A DNA stretch of 64,000 nt from assembly GCA_017510335.1 (NCBI GenBank), contig JAFWNM010000032.1, positions 49,229-113,228 of the forward strand, given 5' to 3'. Positions 55,086-64,000 of this stretch are shown one piece after another; position 1 is the stretch's first letter; each line of letters opens with the position of its first letter. The notes beneath the pieces were generated by a model. The model worked only from the letters and a program-made list of their open reading frames with translations. It made no database searches and was not told the origin of the DNA. A program made the translations under genes and the position numbers. This DNA is from Paracoccaceae bacterium. Lineage in GTDB: Bacteria; Pseudomonadota; Alphaproteobacteria; Rhodobacterales; Rhodobacteraceae.

Positions 55086-57416
55086 ATGACATGCGATAGG
55101 CATGGCCCCATTTGGCAGAACAAAATGCATCTTGTAGCCGAGTTTCGTCCGCGCCATCTGCTTTTGCTCGCTATGGCGGGGCTGGTGGTCAGCGCCAGCG
55201 CCGTGTCAGGGCTGCGCGGGACATTCTGGTTCACACCGGCGCTTGCCATCGGGGCTTCATTGGGCATTGCGGCCATCCTGCTTTGGGCAAGTGGGGGTTT
55301 GTCAAAACTACTGCAGGCCCATGAACGCAAGGCCATCCGGGCCCTTCTGGATAATTCCGAAACATCTTGCTTTCTGGTGTCGGGCGGGGACCAGACCACC
55401 ACTTGGCAAAACCGCGCAGCAACCAGGAATTTCGGGTCACTGCCCGACCTTGGGGCGCTGCTGGGCAATTACTGCGCAGCGCCCGCCAATGTCATGACGC
55501 AACTGCATGACCAAGCCAGCGCACGCGGACATGCCACCAAATACCTAAGCATCGGGGCGCAACCCAGCCGGGTAGAAGTCATATTGACCGATGGGGGCAA
55601 TTATCTTTGGCGTATCCCCCCTGACGCTGTCAGTCAGGGCCAGTCTGATCTGCCCGTGGAATGGGCACGGTGCGACCTAAGCGGGCGCATTTTGTATCTC
55701 TCGCCACTGCTTGCGGCCCATTTCGACACTGCGCCAACACATGTGGGCGACCTTGTGAAGCCCCCCCTACCCGACGGGAACCACGCGTCTCAGGTTCAAC
55801 TGGCCAACACATCTATCGACCGCCTTGCCTGCCGGGTGCCTTATGGCCCCGGCCAGCAGGCCGTTATCTTTCTGCCTGCGCCCCCTGCACCCGCTACGCC
55901 CGCTGACGCGGACACCGCCATGAACCAATTGCCGGTGGCCATTGCCCATATCGCCCCCGACGGGCATATCGCCTATGCCAACCGCGAGGCACGCCGACTT
56001 TTGCACCTGAACCCACAGCAGGAAATTTTGTTCAGCGACCGCCTTGAGGGCCTTGGCAGGCCCATCTGCGAATGGATGGAAGATGTGCGATCCGGGCGGC
56101 TGAAACGCAGCACGGAGGTCATGCGCCTGGTCCGCCACGGGGAGGAAACTTATATCCAGGTATCACTTCGGGCGCTTCCCTCTGGCCCGGCGGGGTATAC
56201 TTTGGCGGTGATGAATGATGCGACGGAACTGAAATCGCTGGAAGCAAAATTCACGCAAAGCCAGAAAATGCAGGCAATCGGGCAACTTGCCGGTGGGGTC
56301 GCGCATGATTTCAACAACCTGTTGACCGCAATATCGGGACATTGCGAACTTATCCTGATGCGCCACGACAGCAGCGATGTCGACTACCCTGACCTGATGC
56401 AAATCCAGCAAAACAGCAACCGTGCGGCAGCACTGGTGCGCCAGTTGCTGGCGTTTTCGCGCAAACAGACGCTTCAGTTTGAAACTGTGGACCTTCAGGT
56501 GGCGCTGGCCGAACTGGTGCATCTGCTCAACAGGCTGGTGGGGGCCAAGATCACACTGTCACTGCGCTTTGCCGAACAGACCATCAACATCCGTTCGGAC
56601 AGGCGCCAGTTCGAACAGATTCTTGTCAATCTGGTGGTGAACGCGCGCGACGCCATGCCGCTGGGCGGTGAAGTGGTGATCGAAACCGCCATACAGAAAC
56701 TGCCCAAAGGGCTTTGCCGCGATCAGGCGACATTGCCGCCTGGCGACTATGCCGTAATTGAAGTGCGCGACAAGGGACAAGGCATTCCCAAAGCGAACCT
56801 GTCCAAACTGTTTGAACCGTTCTTCACAACCAAACGCCAAGGCGAAGGGACAGGGCTGGGCCTGTCCACGGTCTATGGTCTGGTCAAGCAAATGGGCGGT
56901 TTCATCTTTATCGACAGCGAAGAAGGCACGGGAACGACTGTCAGCCTGTATTTCAAGCCGCAACCTGCCGCCGCATTGCCGCAAAAGGCCCGCCCGTCCA
57001 AAACAGCGGTGGCCGCGCAACCCCTGCGCCCCCGCAGCCTTGTGCTGCTGGTCGAAGATGAAGCGCCGGTCCGGTCCTTCGCGGCACGCGCGCTGCAGTT
57101 ACAAGGCCATCGCGTGCTGGAAGCAGAATCGGGCGAGGCCGCCTTGAAAATTCTTGCCGATGACGAAATTTGCCCTGACCTGTTCGTTACTGATGTCATC
57201 ATGCCCGGCATTGACGGGCCGGGCTGGGTCAGCAAAATCAGGTCCAGGTATCCGCGAACCCCGGTCGTTTTCATGTCCGGCTATGCCGAAGACAGCCGGT
57301 CTGCCGCGCAGGCCCGGATAGAAAATTCAGTGTTTCTGGCAAAACCGTTTTCACTTAGCGACTTCACCTCGACGGTGAATGCACAGCTTTTGCAGCATGC
57401 CAGTAGCGAGACATAA
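55086..57416 (+). CDS. cckA: CckA-type hybrid sensor histidine kinase
   Basis: 776 residues. Cell-cycle kinase that phosphorylates ChpT and so controls CtrA. Two N-terminal membrane helices (about 23-43 and 48-68), PAS-like region (about 275-390), HisKA with H407 in GGVAHDFNNLL, HATPase (NARDAMP, DKGQGIP, GEGTGLGLSTVYG), and a C-terminal receiver with D703 in LFVTDVIMPG. ATG 55125 is a second start candidate. No divK or chpT nearby. In this group, CtrA affects motility and gene transfer agents (family knowledge). Confidence 0.93.
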   Translation: MTCDRHGPIWQNKMHLVAEFRPRHLLLLAMAGLVVSASAVSGLRGTFWFTPALAIGASLGIAAILLWASGGLSKLLQAHERKAIRALLDNSETSCFLVSGGDQTTTWQNRAATRNFGSLPDLGALLGNYCAAPANVMTQLHDQASARGHATKYLSIGAQPSRVEVILTDGGNYLWRIPPDAVSQGQSDLPVEWARCDLSGRILYLSPLLAAHFDTAPTHVGDLVKPPLPDGNHASQVQLANTSIDRLACRVPYGPGQQAVIFLPAPPAPATPADADTAMNQLPVAIAHIAPDGHIAYANREARRLLHLNPQQEILFSDRLEGLGRPICEWMEDVRSGRLKRSTEVMRLVRHGEETYIQVSLRALPSGPAGYTLAVMNDATELKSLEAKFTQSQKMQAIGQLAGGVAHDFNNLLTAISGHCELILMRHDSSDVDYPDLMQIQQNSNRAAALVRQLLAFSRKQTLQFETVDLQVALAELVHLLNRLVGAKITLSLRFAEQTINIRSDRRQFEQILVNLVVNARDAMPLGGEVVIETAIQKLPKGLCRDQATLPPGDYAVIEVRDKGQGIPKANLSKLFEPFFTTKRQGEGTGLGLSTVYGLVKQMGGFIFIDSEEGTGTTVSLYFKPQPAAALPQKARPSKTAVAAQPLRPRSLVLLVEDEAPVRSFAARALQLQGHRVLEAESGEAALKILADDEICPDLFVTDVIMPGIDGPGWVSKIRSRYPRTPVVFMSGYAEDSRSAAQARIENSVFLAKPFSLSDFTSTVNAQLLQHASSET

Positions 57417-57561
57417 CCACCTGGCGCGCGACCTGCTGAACCTGCCGCGTGCTTTCAGATTGCATGATGCTTGGTGGCCCTTTACGATATTTGAACACCA
57501 GCCATGACCCGGTTACGTCAGGACTGTGGCGTGATTACATGCTTTCTTCTTCAGGATGACC

Positions 57562-58575
57562 ATGACCGACCAGACCCACCGCCTTAGCCCTGCTGAAATC
57601 CAGCATGCCATCGACACCAAGACCAAGCCCGTGGGCGCATTGGGGCGCATTGAAACGCTGGCGGCGCAGATTGCGGCGTTCCGCAACAACCTGGCACCAC
57701 GCGTGGACAGTTGCGTGTTAACCATTTTTGCGGCGGATCATGGCATCGCGCATGAAGGTGTGTCCGCCTATCCGCAGGAAGTCACCGCGCAAATGATGCT
57801 GAATTTCTTGGCCGGCGGGGCCGCGGCGAATGTGTTTGCCGCAACCCTGAACATTCCGGTGCAGGTTGTCGATGCAGGTGTGGCAGGCGATGCCATTGCC
57901 CACCCTAAACTGATATCGCGCCGCATTGCCGCAGGCAGTGCCAGTTCCCTGACTGGCCCGGCCATGACCGCTGCGCAACTTGCGCAGGCCCTTGCGCATG
58001 GCGCAGACATCGCCCGCACCACCACTGCGGATGCGCTGGCTTTTGGGGAAATGGGCATCGCAAACACCGCGACCGCCAGCATTTTGCTGCATAAACTGTC
58101 GGGTTTGTCGTTGCATCATCTGGTCGGACGGGGCACCGGATTGACGGACACAGCCCTGGATCACAAGCGCCGCATTCTGGAACGTGCCGCCGCGCGCTGC
58201 CCCGATAAAATGGACCCGGACACTATTCTGGCCGAATATGGCGGTTTTGAAATTGCCATGATGGCGGGCGCGATGCAGGAAGCTGCAGAAATCGGGCGGC
58301 TTGTGCTGGTGGACGGGTTTATCGCCACAGCCGCAGCGGCTGCGGCGCTTGCGCGGGCACCGCATATTCGCCCTGCCATGATATTTTGCCACCGTTCACA
58401 AGAAGCGGGCCATCGCGCCGCACTGGACTGGCTGGGTGCCGACCCGCTGCTGGATCTGGACATGCGGCTGGGCGAAGGGACAGGTGCGCTTCTGGCATGG
58501 CCGCTGGTCCGGGCGGCGGCGGCCATGCTGTGTGACATGGCCAGTTTCGAAAGTGCTGGCATAAGCACAGGCTGA
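57562..58575 (+). CDS. cobT: Nicotinate-nucleotide-dimethylbenzimidazole phosphoribosyltransferase
   Basis: 337 residues. Activates the lower base of cobalamin to alpha-ribazole phosphate. KTKPVGALGRIE (about 20-31), FAADHGIAHEGVSAYP and GEMGIANTATAS are CobT hallmarks, with a Glu in the LAEYGGFE region near the C-terminal part. ATG 57562 has AGGA upstream, better than ATG 57556. First gene of a cob cluster; no cobalamin riboswitch was recognised in the 145-bp leader. Confidence 0.95.
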   Translation: MTDQTHRLSPAEIQHAIDTKTKPVGALGRIETLAAQIAAFRNNLAPRVDSCVLTIFAADHGIAHEGVSAYPQEVTAQMMLNFLAGGAAANVFAATLNIPVQVVDAGVAGDAIAHPKLISRRIAAGSASSLTGPAMTAAQLAQALAHGADIARTTTADALAFGEMGIANTATASILLHKLSGLSLHHLVGRGTGLTDTALDHKRRILERAAARCPDKMDPDTILAEYGGFEIAMMAGAMQEAAEIGRLVLVDGFIATAAAAAALARAPHIRPAMIFCHRSQEAGHRAALDWLGADPLLDLDMRLGEGTGALLAWPLVRAAAAMLCDMASFESAGISTG

Positions 58576-58579
58576 TATC

Positions 58580-59350
58580 ATGGCCCCGTTGCGCGACATT
58601 GCTGCAGAATTCGCTTTGGCCCTTCAGTTCCTAAGCCGCGTTCCGATTGGGGGTGGCGATATCTACAGCCCGGAACGCTGGGCGCGCATTCCATGCTGGT
58701 TTGGCATGGTGGGGCTGGTTCTGGGGCTGCTGGCAGCGGGGTTCTTGTGGATTGGCGCAGCGGTTTTGCCGCACTCCGTGGCGGTCGTGCTGACGCTTGG
58801 GGTGATGGCGCTGGTAACCGGCGGCCTGCATGAAGACGGCCTGGCCGATTCTGTTGATGGCATGGGCGGAGGCCGCACGCCGGACCGCACCCTGGAGATT
58901 ATGCGCGACAGCCATATCGGCAGCTATGGGGTGCTTGCGCTGGTCATGGCGCTGTTGCTGCAAGCGGCCTGTCTGGTGCATATGCCACTGGCCTGGGCCA
59001 TGGGGGCATTGGTTCTGGCGCATGTGTTCAGCAGGTCGGTCATGGCCCTGGCCCTGGGCCAGGGGCGGTATCTGCGCCCCCGCGGGGCCGGGACAGGACT
59101 GGACCGCCCCCTTGGGGCAAAGGGAATGGCTTTGACACTGACCGCAATACTATGTGCGACGGGGTTTGGTTTTATGCTGGCCATACCTGCTGTGGCCATG
59201 GTTCTGGCAATGCTTATCAGCGCGGGCGCGGCCGGGCTGTGGCTGCACCTGACAAGGCGGAAAATACAGGGTGATACAGGCGACACGCTGGGTGCTGCAC
59301 AAATGATTGCAGCCACCGCCTGCATGATCGGGCTTGTGGCATGGGTATGA
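58580..59350 (+). CDS. cobS: Adenosylcobinamide-GDP ribazoletransferase
   Basis: 256 residues, several membrane helices. Joins adenosylcobinamide-GDP and alpha-ribazole at the membrane. FLSRVPIGG near the N-terminus and HEDGLADSVDGMGGGRTPDRTLEIMRDSHIGSYG region (about 84-117) with its Asp-rich site are diagnostic. 4 bp after cobT, overlapping cobC. Confidence 0.95.
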   Translation: MAPLRDIAAEFALALQFLSRVPIGGGDIYSPERWARIPCWFGMVGLVLGLLAAGFLWIGAAVLPHSVAVVLTLGVMALVTGGLHEDGLADSVDGMGGGRTPDRTLEIMRDSHIGSYGVLALVMALLLQAACLVHMPLAWAMGALVLAHVFSRSVMALALGQGRYLRPRGAGTGLDRPLGAKGMALTLTAILCATGFGFMLAIPAVAMVLAMLISAGAAGLWLHLTRRKIQGDTGDTLGAAQMIAATACMIGLVAWV

Positions 59351-59874
59351 TATTGCTGCGCCACACCAAGCCCGATGTGGCGCCCGGTATTTGCTACGGG
59401 CGCAGCGACCTGGCACTTGCGCCCTGTTTTGAGGAAACTGCGCAAACTGTCAGTCGAACCCTTCCTGATGTGGCGCGCATCGTTTCGTCGCCGCTGGCAC
59501 GGTGCCTGCAGCTGGCCAGACATGTGGCGCAGGCGCGTGCACTTCCCCTGACCATTGACCCCCGCCTGAGCGAAATGGATTTCGGCACATGGGAAGGACA
59601 GCCCTGGGATGACATTCCACGCGCGCAACTGGACGCATGGGCCAGCGACATTTTGCACGCCCGCCCCCATGGTGGCGAAACCGTGGCTGCACTGCGCAAC
59701 CGTGCGCTGGCCGCGCTGCGCGACCACGCGGCCCCTGCCACACTGGTTGTCACGCATCATGGCGTTATCAAATGTGCACGCAGCCTGATCATGGGCAATG
59801 ACGCTTGGCAATCGTCCCTTGCGTTCGGTCAGTGGATAACGATTGCCCCGCAGGTATTCACCGATGCAACATGA
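59347..59874 (+). CDS. cobC: Alpha-ribazole phosphatase (histidine phosphatase)
   Basis: 175 residues. Removes the phosphate from the cobalamin lower-ligand nucleotide. Histidine phosphatase signature LLRHTKPD (RHT, near residues 3-10) and second His in VVTHHGVIK. ATG 59347 gives ATGA overlap with cobS; ATG 59341 is an alternative. Role in cobalamin is from context; other phosphomonoesterases share the fold. Confidence 0.85.
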   Translation: MILLRHTKPDVAPGICYGRSDLALAPCFEETAQTVSRTLPDVARIVSSPLARCLQLARHVAQARALPLTIDPRLSEMDFGTWEGQPWDDIPRAQLDAWASDILHARPHGGETVAALRNRALAALRDHAAPATLVVTHHGVIKCARSLIMGNDAWQSSLAFGQWITIAPQVFTDAT

Positions 59875-60403
59875 CCTGACGCTAATTCTGGGTGGCGCGC
59901 GGTCGGGCAAAAGCGCATTGGCCGAACGCGAAGTCACGGCCCTGCCCGCGCCGTGGCACTACATCGCCACAGCGCAAGCGTTTGACGACGAAATGCGCGA
60001 CCGAATCCGCCATCATCAGGCCCGACGCGCGGATGGCTGGCACATATATGAAGACCCGTTTGATCTGGCCCAGCGCCTGTGCGGCCTGCCCGACGGCGCG
60101 CCCGTACTGGTGGATTGCCTGACCCTGTGGCTGACAAACCACCTGCTGGCCGATCATGACCTGCAAGGACAAAGTGACGCGCTGGAACTTGCCCTTCTGG
60201 CGCGCAAAGGCCCGGTCTGGCTGGTGTCCAACGAAGTGGGCCTTGGCATTGTCCCCGATAACGCCCTTGCGCGCAGGTTCCGTGACGAAGCAGGCCGGTT
60301 GAACCAACGCATGGCCGTCCTTGCCAGCCGCGTCATTTTCGTGGCCGCTGGCCTGCCGTTGCAATTGAAGGGACCTGCGCGCGCCCCTATGATGGACCCA
60401 TGA
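59864..60403 (+). CDS. cobU: Adenosylcobinamide kinase / adenosylcobinamide-phosphate guanylyltransferase
   Basis: 179 residues. Bifunctional enzyme of nucleotide-loop assembly. P-loop LILGGARSGKSALAE (about 7-21), YIATAQAFDDEMRDRI and the Walker B-like VLVDCLTLWLTN segment; SNEVGLGIVP is diagnostic. ATG 59864 overlaps cobC by 11 bp; the stop overlaps dnaE by ATGA, a tight junction between cobalamin and replication genes. Confidence 0.95.
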   Translation: MQHDLTLILGGARSGKSALAEREVTALPAPWHYIATAQAFDDEMRDRIRHHQARRADGWHIYEDPFDLAQRLCGLPDGAPVLVDCLTLWLTNHLLADHDLQGQSDALELALLARKGPVWLVSNEVGLGIVPDNALARRFRDEAGRLNQRMAVLASRVIFVAAGLPLQLKGPARAPMMDP

Positions 60404-63400
60404 CACACACACCCCGCTTCATTCACTTGCGCACGCATACCGAATATTCCCTGCTGGAAGGGGCCTTGCCGCTGAAAAAGCTGGTCAAGGACTGCGCCGC
60501 GCAGGGCATTCCCGCCATCGCCGTCACCGACACCGACAACATGTTTGCCGCGCTGGAATTTTCGGTGCTGGCGTCGGGGGCGGGCGTGCAACCCATTATC
60601 GGGTGCCAGATTTCCGTGGCTTATGACCCGCCCGCGCCGGGTGAAAAACTGCGTATGCCCGCACCTGTTGTGCTGCTGGCGCAGTCCGAAGCCGGATATA
60701 TGAGCCTGATGAAGCTGAATTCCTGCCTGTATCTGCCCAAGGACAGGCCCGTGCCACAGGTCACGCTGGAAGAACTGGAACAGCATTCAGAAGGGCTGAT
60801 CTGCCTGTCCGGCGGGGCCGAAGGGGCTGTGGGCAAGCTGGTCCAGACCAACCAGATGCCCAAGGCCCGCGCCCTGATGGAACGGCTGGCGGCAACCTAC
60901 CCCAACAGGCTATATATCGAATTGCAGCGCCACGCAGGCGAAGACGGCCAGATGATGGACGCCCAGCGCGTGACCGAACGCCCCTTCGTCGAAATGGCCT
61001 ATGACATGGGCCTGCCGCTGGTGGCGACCAATGATGTCTATTTTCCGAAATCCAAGATGTATGAAGCCCATGATGCGCTTTTGTGCATCAAGGAAGGGTC
61101 CTATGTCGACCAATCCGCGCCGCGCCGCCGTTTGACGCCGCAGCATTACCTGAAATCCCCCGAAGAAATGGCAGCCCTGTTTGCCGACCTGCCCGAAGCG
61201 CTGGAAAACACTGTCGAAATTGCGCGGCGCTGTGCCTACAAGGCCGAACGTCGCGCGCCCATCCTGCCGCGCTTTGCCGATGACGAGGTGCAGGAACTGC
61301 GCCGTCAGGCCAAGGAGGGACTGGCCGCGCGGCTGGCCGTTATTCCCCATGCAGCCCCCGTGGCGGAATATGAAGAACGGCTGGAGTTTGAGCTGGGCAT
61401 CATCGAAGGCATGGGCTTTCCCGGCTATTTCCTGATTGTTGCGGATTTCATCAAATGGGCCAAGGATAACGGCATTCCTGTTGGCCCCGGCCGGGGGTCG
61501 GGGGCGGGTAGTCTTGTGGCCTATGCGCTGACGATCACGGACCTTGACCCGCTGCGCTATGCACTGCTGTTTGAACGGTTTTTGAACCCCGAACGCGTGT
61601 CCATGCCGGATTTCGACATCGATTTCTGCATGGACCGCCGCGAAGAAGTCATCCGCTATACCCAGAACAAATATGGCGATGACAAGGTCGGCCAGATCAT
61701 CACCTTCGGTGCGTTGCTGTCCAAGGCTGCGGTGCGCGATGTGGGGCGCGTGCTGCAATTGCCCTTCGGTCAGGTCGACAAATTGTCGAAAATGATTCCC
61801 GTAGAAGGGGTAAAACCCGTCAGCATTGAAAAAGCGCTGGCCGATGAACCGCGCCTGCGCGAAGCCGCCAAATCCGAAGAAGTGGTTGACCGCCTGCTGA
61901 CCTATGCCCAACAGGTCGAAGGGTTGTTGCGCAATGCCTCAACCCATGCGGCGGGGGTCGTGATTGGCGACCGCCCGCTGGATGAACTGGTGCCGCTATA
62001 CCGCGACCCGAAATCGAACATGCCCGCCACGCAATTCAATATGAAATGGGTGGAACAGGCCGGCTTGGTCAAGTTCGACTTTCTGGGTCTGAAAACCCTG
62101 ACGGTCATTCAGAACGCGGTTGATCTGCTCAAACGGCGCGGGGTGGACCTGGACATTTCCGCCATCCCGCTGGACGATAAACCCACATATGACCTGTATG
62201 CCAGCGCGCGCACAGTGGCCGTGTTTCAGGTGGAAAGTTCGGGCATGATGGACGCGCTGCGCCGCATGAAACCCACCTGTATCGAAGATATCGTGGCGCT
62301 TGTGGCGTTGTATCGCCCCGGCCCGATGGAGAATATTCCGACATATTGCGAGGTGAAGAACGGCCTTAAGCCGCTGGAATCCATTCACCCGTCGATTGAT
62401 TTCATTCTGGAAGAAACCCAAGGCATCATCGTTTATCAGGAACAGGTGATGCAGATTGCGCAGGTCATGGCAGGCTACAGCCTTGGCGGTGCGGACCTGC
62501 TGCGCCGCGCCATGGGCAAGAAAATCGCCGAGGAAATGGCCAAGGAACGCCCCAAATTCGTGAAAGGGGCCATTGCCAATGGCGTGGATGAGAAGAAAGC
62601 AGGCGAGGTGTTCGACCTGCTGGAGAAATTCGCCAATTACGGCTTCAACAAATCCCACGCAGCCGCCTATGCGGTGGTCAGCTACCAGACCGGCTATCTG
62701 AAGGCCAATTACCCCGTCGAGTTCATGGCCGGGGTGATGAATTGCGATATCCACCTGACCGAAAAGCTGGCGGTGTATAAGCGCGAAGTGGACAGGATGG
62801 ACATTGCCGTTGTGCCCCCTTGCGTCAACCGGTCGCGCGCACGGTTCGATGTAAAAGACGGGGCATTGGTCTATGCACTTGGCGCCCTGAAGAATGTCGG
62901 TCTGGACGCCATGCGCCTGATCGTGGACGGGCGCGGCGACAAACCCTTTGTCACGCTGTTTGACCTTGCGCGCCGTGTGGACCTGAAACGTGTGGGCAAA
63001 CGTGCGCTGGAAATGCTCGCGCGGGCGGGCGCGTTTGACCAGCTGGACCGCAACCGCAGGCGCGTATTCGACAGCCTTGACGGGCTTGTAAGTTATTCCG
63101 CCGCCATCCATGACGCGCGCGCGTCCAACCAGGTGTCGCTTTTTGGCGAGGCAGGCGCAGACATTCCCGAACCGCGCCTGTCGCAATGCGACGACTGGCT
63201 GCCCACCGAACGGCTGGGCCATGAACATCAGGCCATCGGCTTCTATCTGTCCGGCCATCCGCTGGATGATTACGCAGCCGCATTGAAACGCAAACAGGTC
63301 ATGACACTGGCCGAACTTGAAAAGAAAGCAGCCGGCGGGGCCATGGTGGCCAAAATTGCGGGCGCGGTTTCAGGCAAGCAAGAACGCAAATCCGCACGCG

Positions 63401-63843
63401 GAAACCGCTTTGCTTTCGTGCAACTGTCCGACACCACGGGCCTGTTTGAAGTGACCGTGTTTTCCGACACATTGGAAGCAGGACGCCAATATCTTGAAAC
63501 CGGCCAGAATGTGGTTCTGACTGTAGAAGCCACCATGGAAGCCGAAACCCTCAAGCTGCTGGCGCGCGGCATCCAGCCCATTGACTCCGTGGTGGCTGAT
63601 GCAGGTGCCGCAGGGCTGCGTATTCATGTGGACAATATCACGGCCATCCAGTCGGTGGCAAAACTTCTGGGATCAGGGCAGGCGCAGGCGCTGCGCGGTC
63701 AAGGCCCGGTGCGGTTTTGCGTGGCAGATTTGGGACATGGCCGTGAAATCGATATCGATACAGGGCTGAACTTTGCAATAACACCACAGATCAAAGGTGC
63801 TGTGAAATCCCTTGGGGGCGTTATAATGATCGAGGATCTTTAG
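60400..63843 (+). CDS. dnaE: DNA polymerase III alpha subunit
   Basis: 1147 residues (E. coli 1160). Replicative polymerase. N-terminal PHP domain ([16 protein letters not shown], 7-22), polymerase core with catalytic D404 and D406 in PDFDIDF (403-409) and the [14 protein letters not shown] region, helix-hairpin-helix, and C-terminal OB fold ([14 protein letters not shown], about 985 onward). ATG 60400 overlaps cobU by 4 bp, so dnaE may be transcribed with the cob genes. Confidence 0.97.
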   Translation: MTHTPRFIHLRTHTEYSLLEGALPLKKLVKDCAAQGIPAIAVTDTDNMFAALEFSVLASGAGVQPIIGCQISVAYDPPAPGEKLRMPAPVVLLAQSEAGYMSLMKLNSCLYLPKDRPVPQVTLEELEQHSEGLICLSGGAEGAVGKLVQTNQMPKARALMERLAATYPNRLYIELQRHAGEDGQMMDAQRVTERPFVEMAYDMGLPLVATNDVYFPKSKMYEAHDALLCIKEGSYVDQSAPRRRLTPQHYLKSPEEMAALFADLPEALENTVEIARRCAYKAERRAPILPRFADDEVQELRRQAKEGLAARLAVIPHAAPVAEYEERLEFELGIIEGMGFPGYFLIVADFIKWAKDNGIPVGPGRGSGAGSLVAYALTITDLDPLRYALLFERFLNPERVSMPDFDIDFCMDRREEVIRYTQNKYGDDKVGQIITFGALLSKAAVRDVGRVLQLPFGQVDKLSKMIPVEGVKPVSIEKALADEPRLREAAKSEEVVDRLLTYAQQVEGLLRNASTHAAGVVIGDRPLDELVPLYRDPKSNMPATQFNMKWVEQAGLVKFDFLGLKTLTVIQNAVDLLKRRGVDLDISAIPLDDKPTYDLYASARTVAVFQVESSGMMDALRRMKPTCIEDIVALVALYRPGPMENIPTYCEVKNGLKPLESIHPSIDFILEETQGIIVYQEQVMQIAQVMAGYSLGGADLLRRAMGKKIAEEMAKERPKFVKGAIANGVDEKKAGEVFDLLEKFANYGFNKSHAAAYAVVSYQTGYLKANYPVEFMAGVMNCDIHLTEKLAVYKREVDRMDIAVVPPCVNRSRARFDVKDGALVYALGALKNVGLDAMRLIVDGRGDKPFVTLFDLARRVDLKRVGKRALEMLARAGAFDQLDRNRRRVFDSLDGLVSYSAAIHDARASNQVSLFGEAGADIPEPRLSQCDDWLPTERLGHEHQAIGFYLSGHPLDDYAAALKRKQVMTLAELEKKAAGGAMVAKIAGAVSGKQERKSARGNRFAFVQLSDTTGLFEVTVFSDTLEAGRQYLETGQNVVLTVEATMEAETLKLLARGIQPIDSVVADAGAAGLRIHVDNITAIQSVAKLLGSGQAQALRGQGPVRFCVADLGHGREIDIDTGLNFAITPQIKGAVKSLGGVIMIEDL

Positions 63844-63921
63844 ACGCAGATGCAGCAAAAAAGACGCAGCTTTCTTGTAGCATGCACCTTTCAACCGAAA
63901 TGGCACCAGCCATAAGGTTGC

Positions 63922-63953
63922 GCCTTGTGGCCTGCCTTCGGCAGACACAAGGC
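63922..63953 (+). terminator. Terminator-like hairpin after dnaE
   Basis: GCCTTGTG / CACAAGGC with an inner CTGCC-TTC-GGCAG stem, 79 bp after the dnaE stop. There is no T-run after it, so its strength is uncertain. Confidence 0.6.
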
Positions 63954-63976
63954 ACCCCAGTGGGGGCGGGCGTAGG

Positions 63977-64000
63977 CCCCCCCCCCCCGCCCCCCCCCCC
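63977..64000. other. Poly-C low-complexity window edge
   Basis: C12, one G, then C11 to the window edge, after a G/C-run stretch from about 63951. No gene. Homopolymer C (G on the other strand) at an edge is a known sequencing/assembly artefact pattern, though a natural G-rich element like those at 36 and 53 kb cannot be ruled out. Confidence 0.55.

Noticed and set aside
57417-57561. Cobalamin riboswitch before cobT
   Set aside because: The leader is too short and I could not find the conserved B12-box or the core junction sequences.
61996-63258. 420-codon minus-strand frame
   Set aside because: Lies fully within dnaE and shows no recognisable motif.

Overview
The window reads as chromosomal DNA of an alphaproteobacterium of the Rhodobacteraceae (Rhodobacterales). 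The evidence is the GC-rich codon use, the order ctaC-ctaB-small ORF-ctaG-ctaE-surf1-thrC-M16 peptidase-GNAT, a CckA-type hybrid kinase, ETF-ubiquinone oxidoreductase, the DUF2007/trmN6/decaprenyl synthase neighbourhood and a carboxynorspermidine-type polyamine operon. The genus is inference. The right edge dissolves into poly-C and may be a contig end. No rRNA, tRNA, CRISPR array, IS element or prophage gene was recognised. About 50 protein genes are packed tightly, many overlapping by 1, 4 or 8 bp.

Layout. 1-4.0 kb: spermidine operon by the non-SAM route: arginine decarboxylase (cut by the left edge), carboxynorspermidine dehydrogenase, NspC and agmatinase. 4.1-6.5 kb: gyrB. 6.6-9.6 kb (minus): glycine betaine/proline ABC transporter proX-W-V. 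9.9-15.7 kb: UMF1-type MFS and mepA, a queuosine-precursor transporter with a structured leader, a small transcription unit with an exceptionally long anti-16S Shine-Dalgarno before arfB, a Nudix hydrolase and a Pit phosphate transporter with a Pho-box-like site. 15.7-24 kb: a self-contained uptake/hydrolysis cluster with a FadR-type regulator, an oligopeptide-type ABC transporter (one permease fused to its ATPase), a DUF1028 protein and an M20 amidohydrolase, arranged around a two-operator divergent promoter.

24-32 kb: adenosine kinase, endonuclease III, TrmN6, DUF2007, polyprenyl diphosphate synthase, IspE, a TPR lipo/secreted protein and ETF-QO. 32.2-37 kb: greA (nearly leaderless), a membrane protein of unknown function, azlCD, an FAD hydroxyacid dehydrogenase and a GNAT acetyltransferase. 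37-44 kb (minus): the aa3 oxidase assembly operon, with FNR-type and PrrA-like sites upstream. 44.2-49.7 kb: tldD, dprA, topA. 49.8-53.6 kb: succinyl-CoA:3-ketoacid CoA-transferase genes split by a sulfotransferase, an enoyl-CoA hydratase and a thioesterase. 53.8-64 kb: an RsmB-like methyltransferase, cckA, the cobalamin nucleotide-loop genes cobT-S-C-U, and dnaE.

The most unusual signals are non-coding: a two-copy repeat family that combines a long inverted repeat, an inner hairpin and a perfect G-quadruplex motif; a palindromic repeat that lies over two stop codons; the 17-nt anti-16S element with its 18-codon ORF; and the alternative-pairing leader of the queuosine-precursor transporter.
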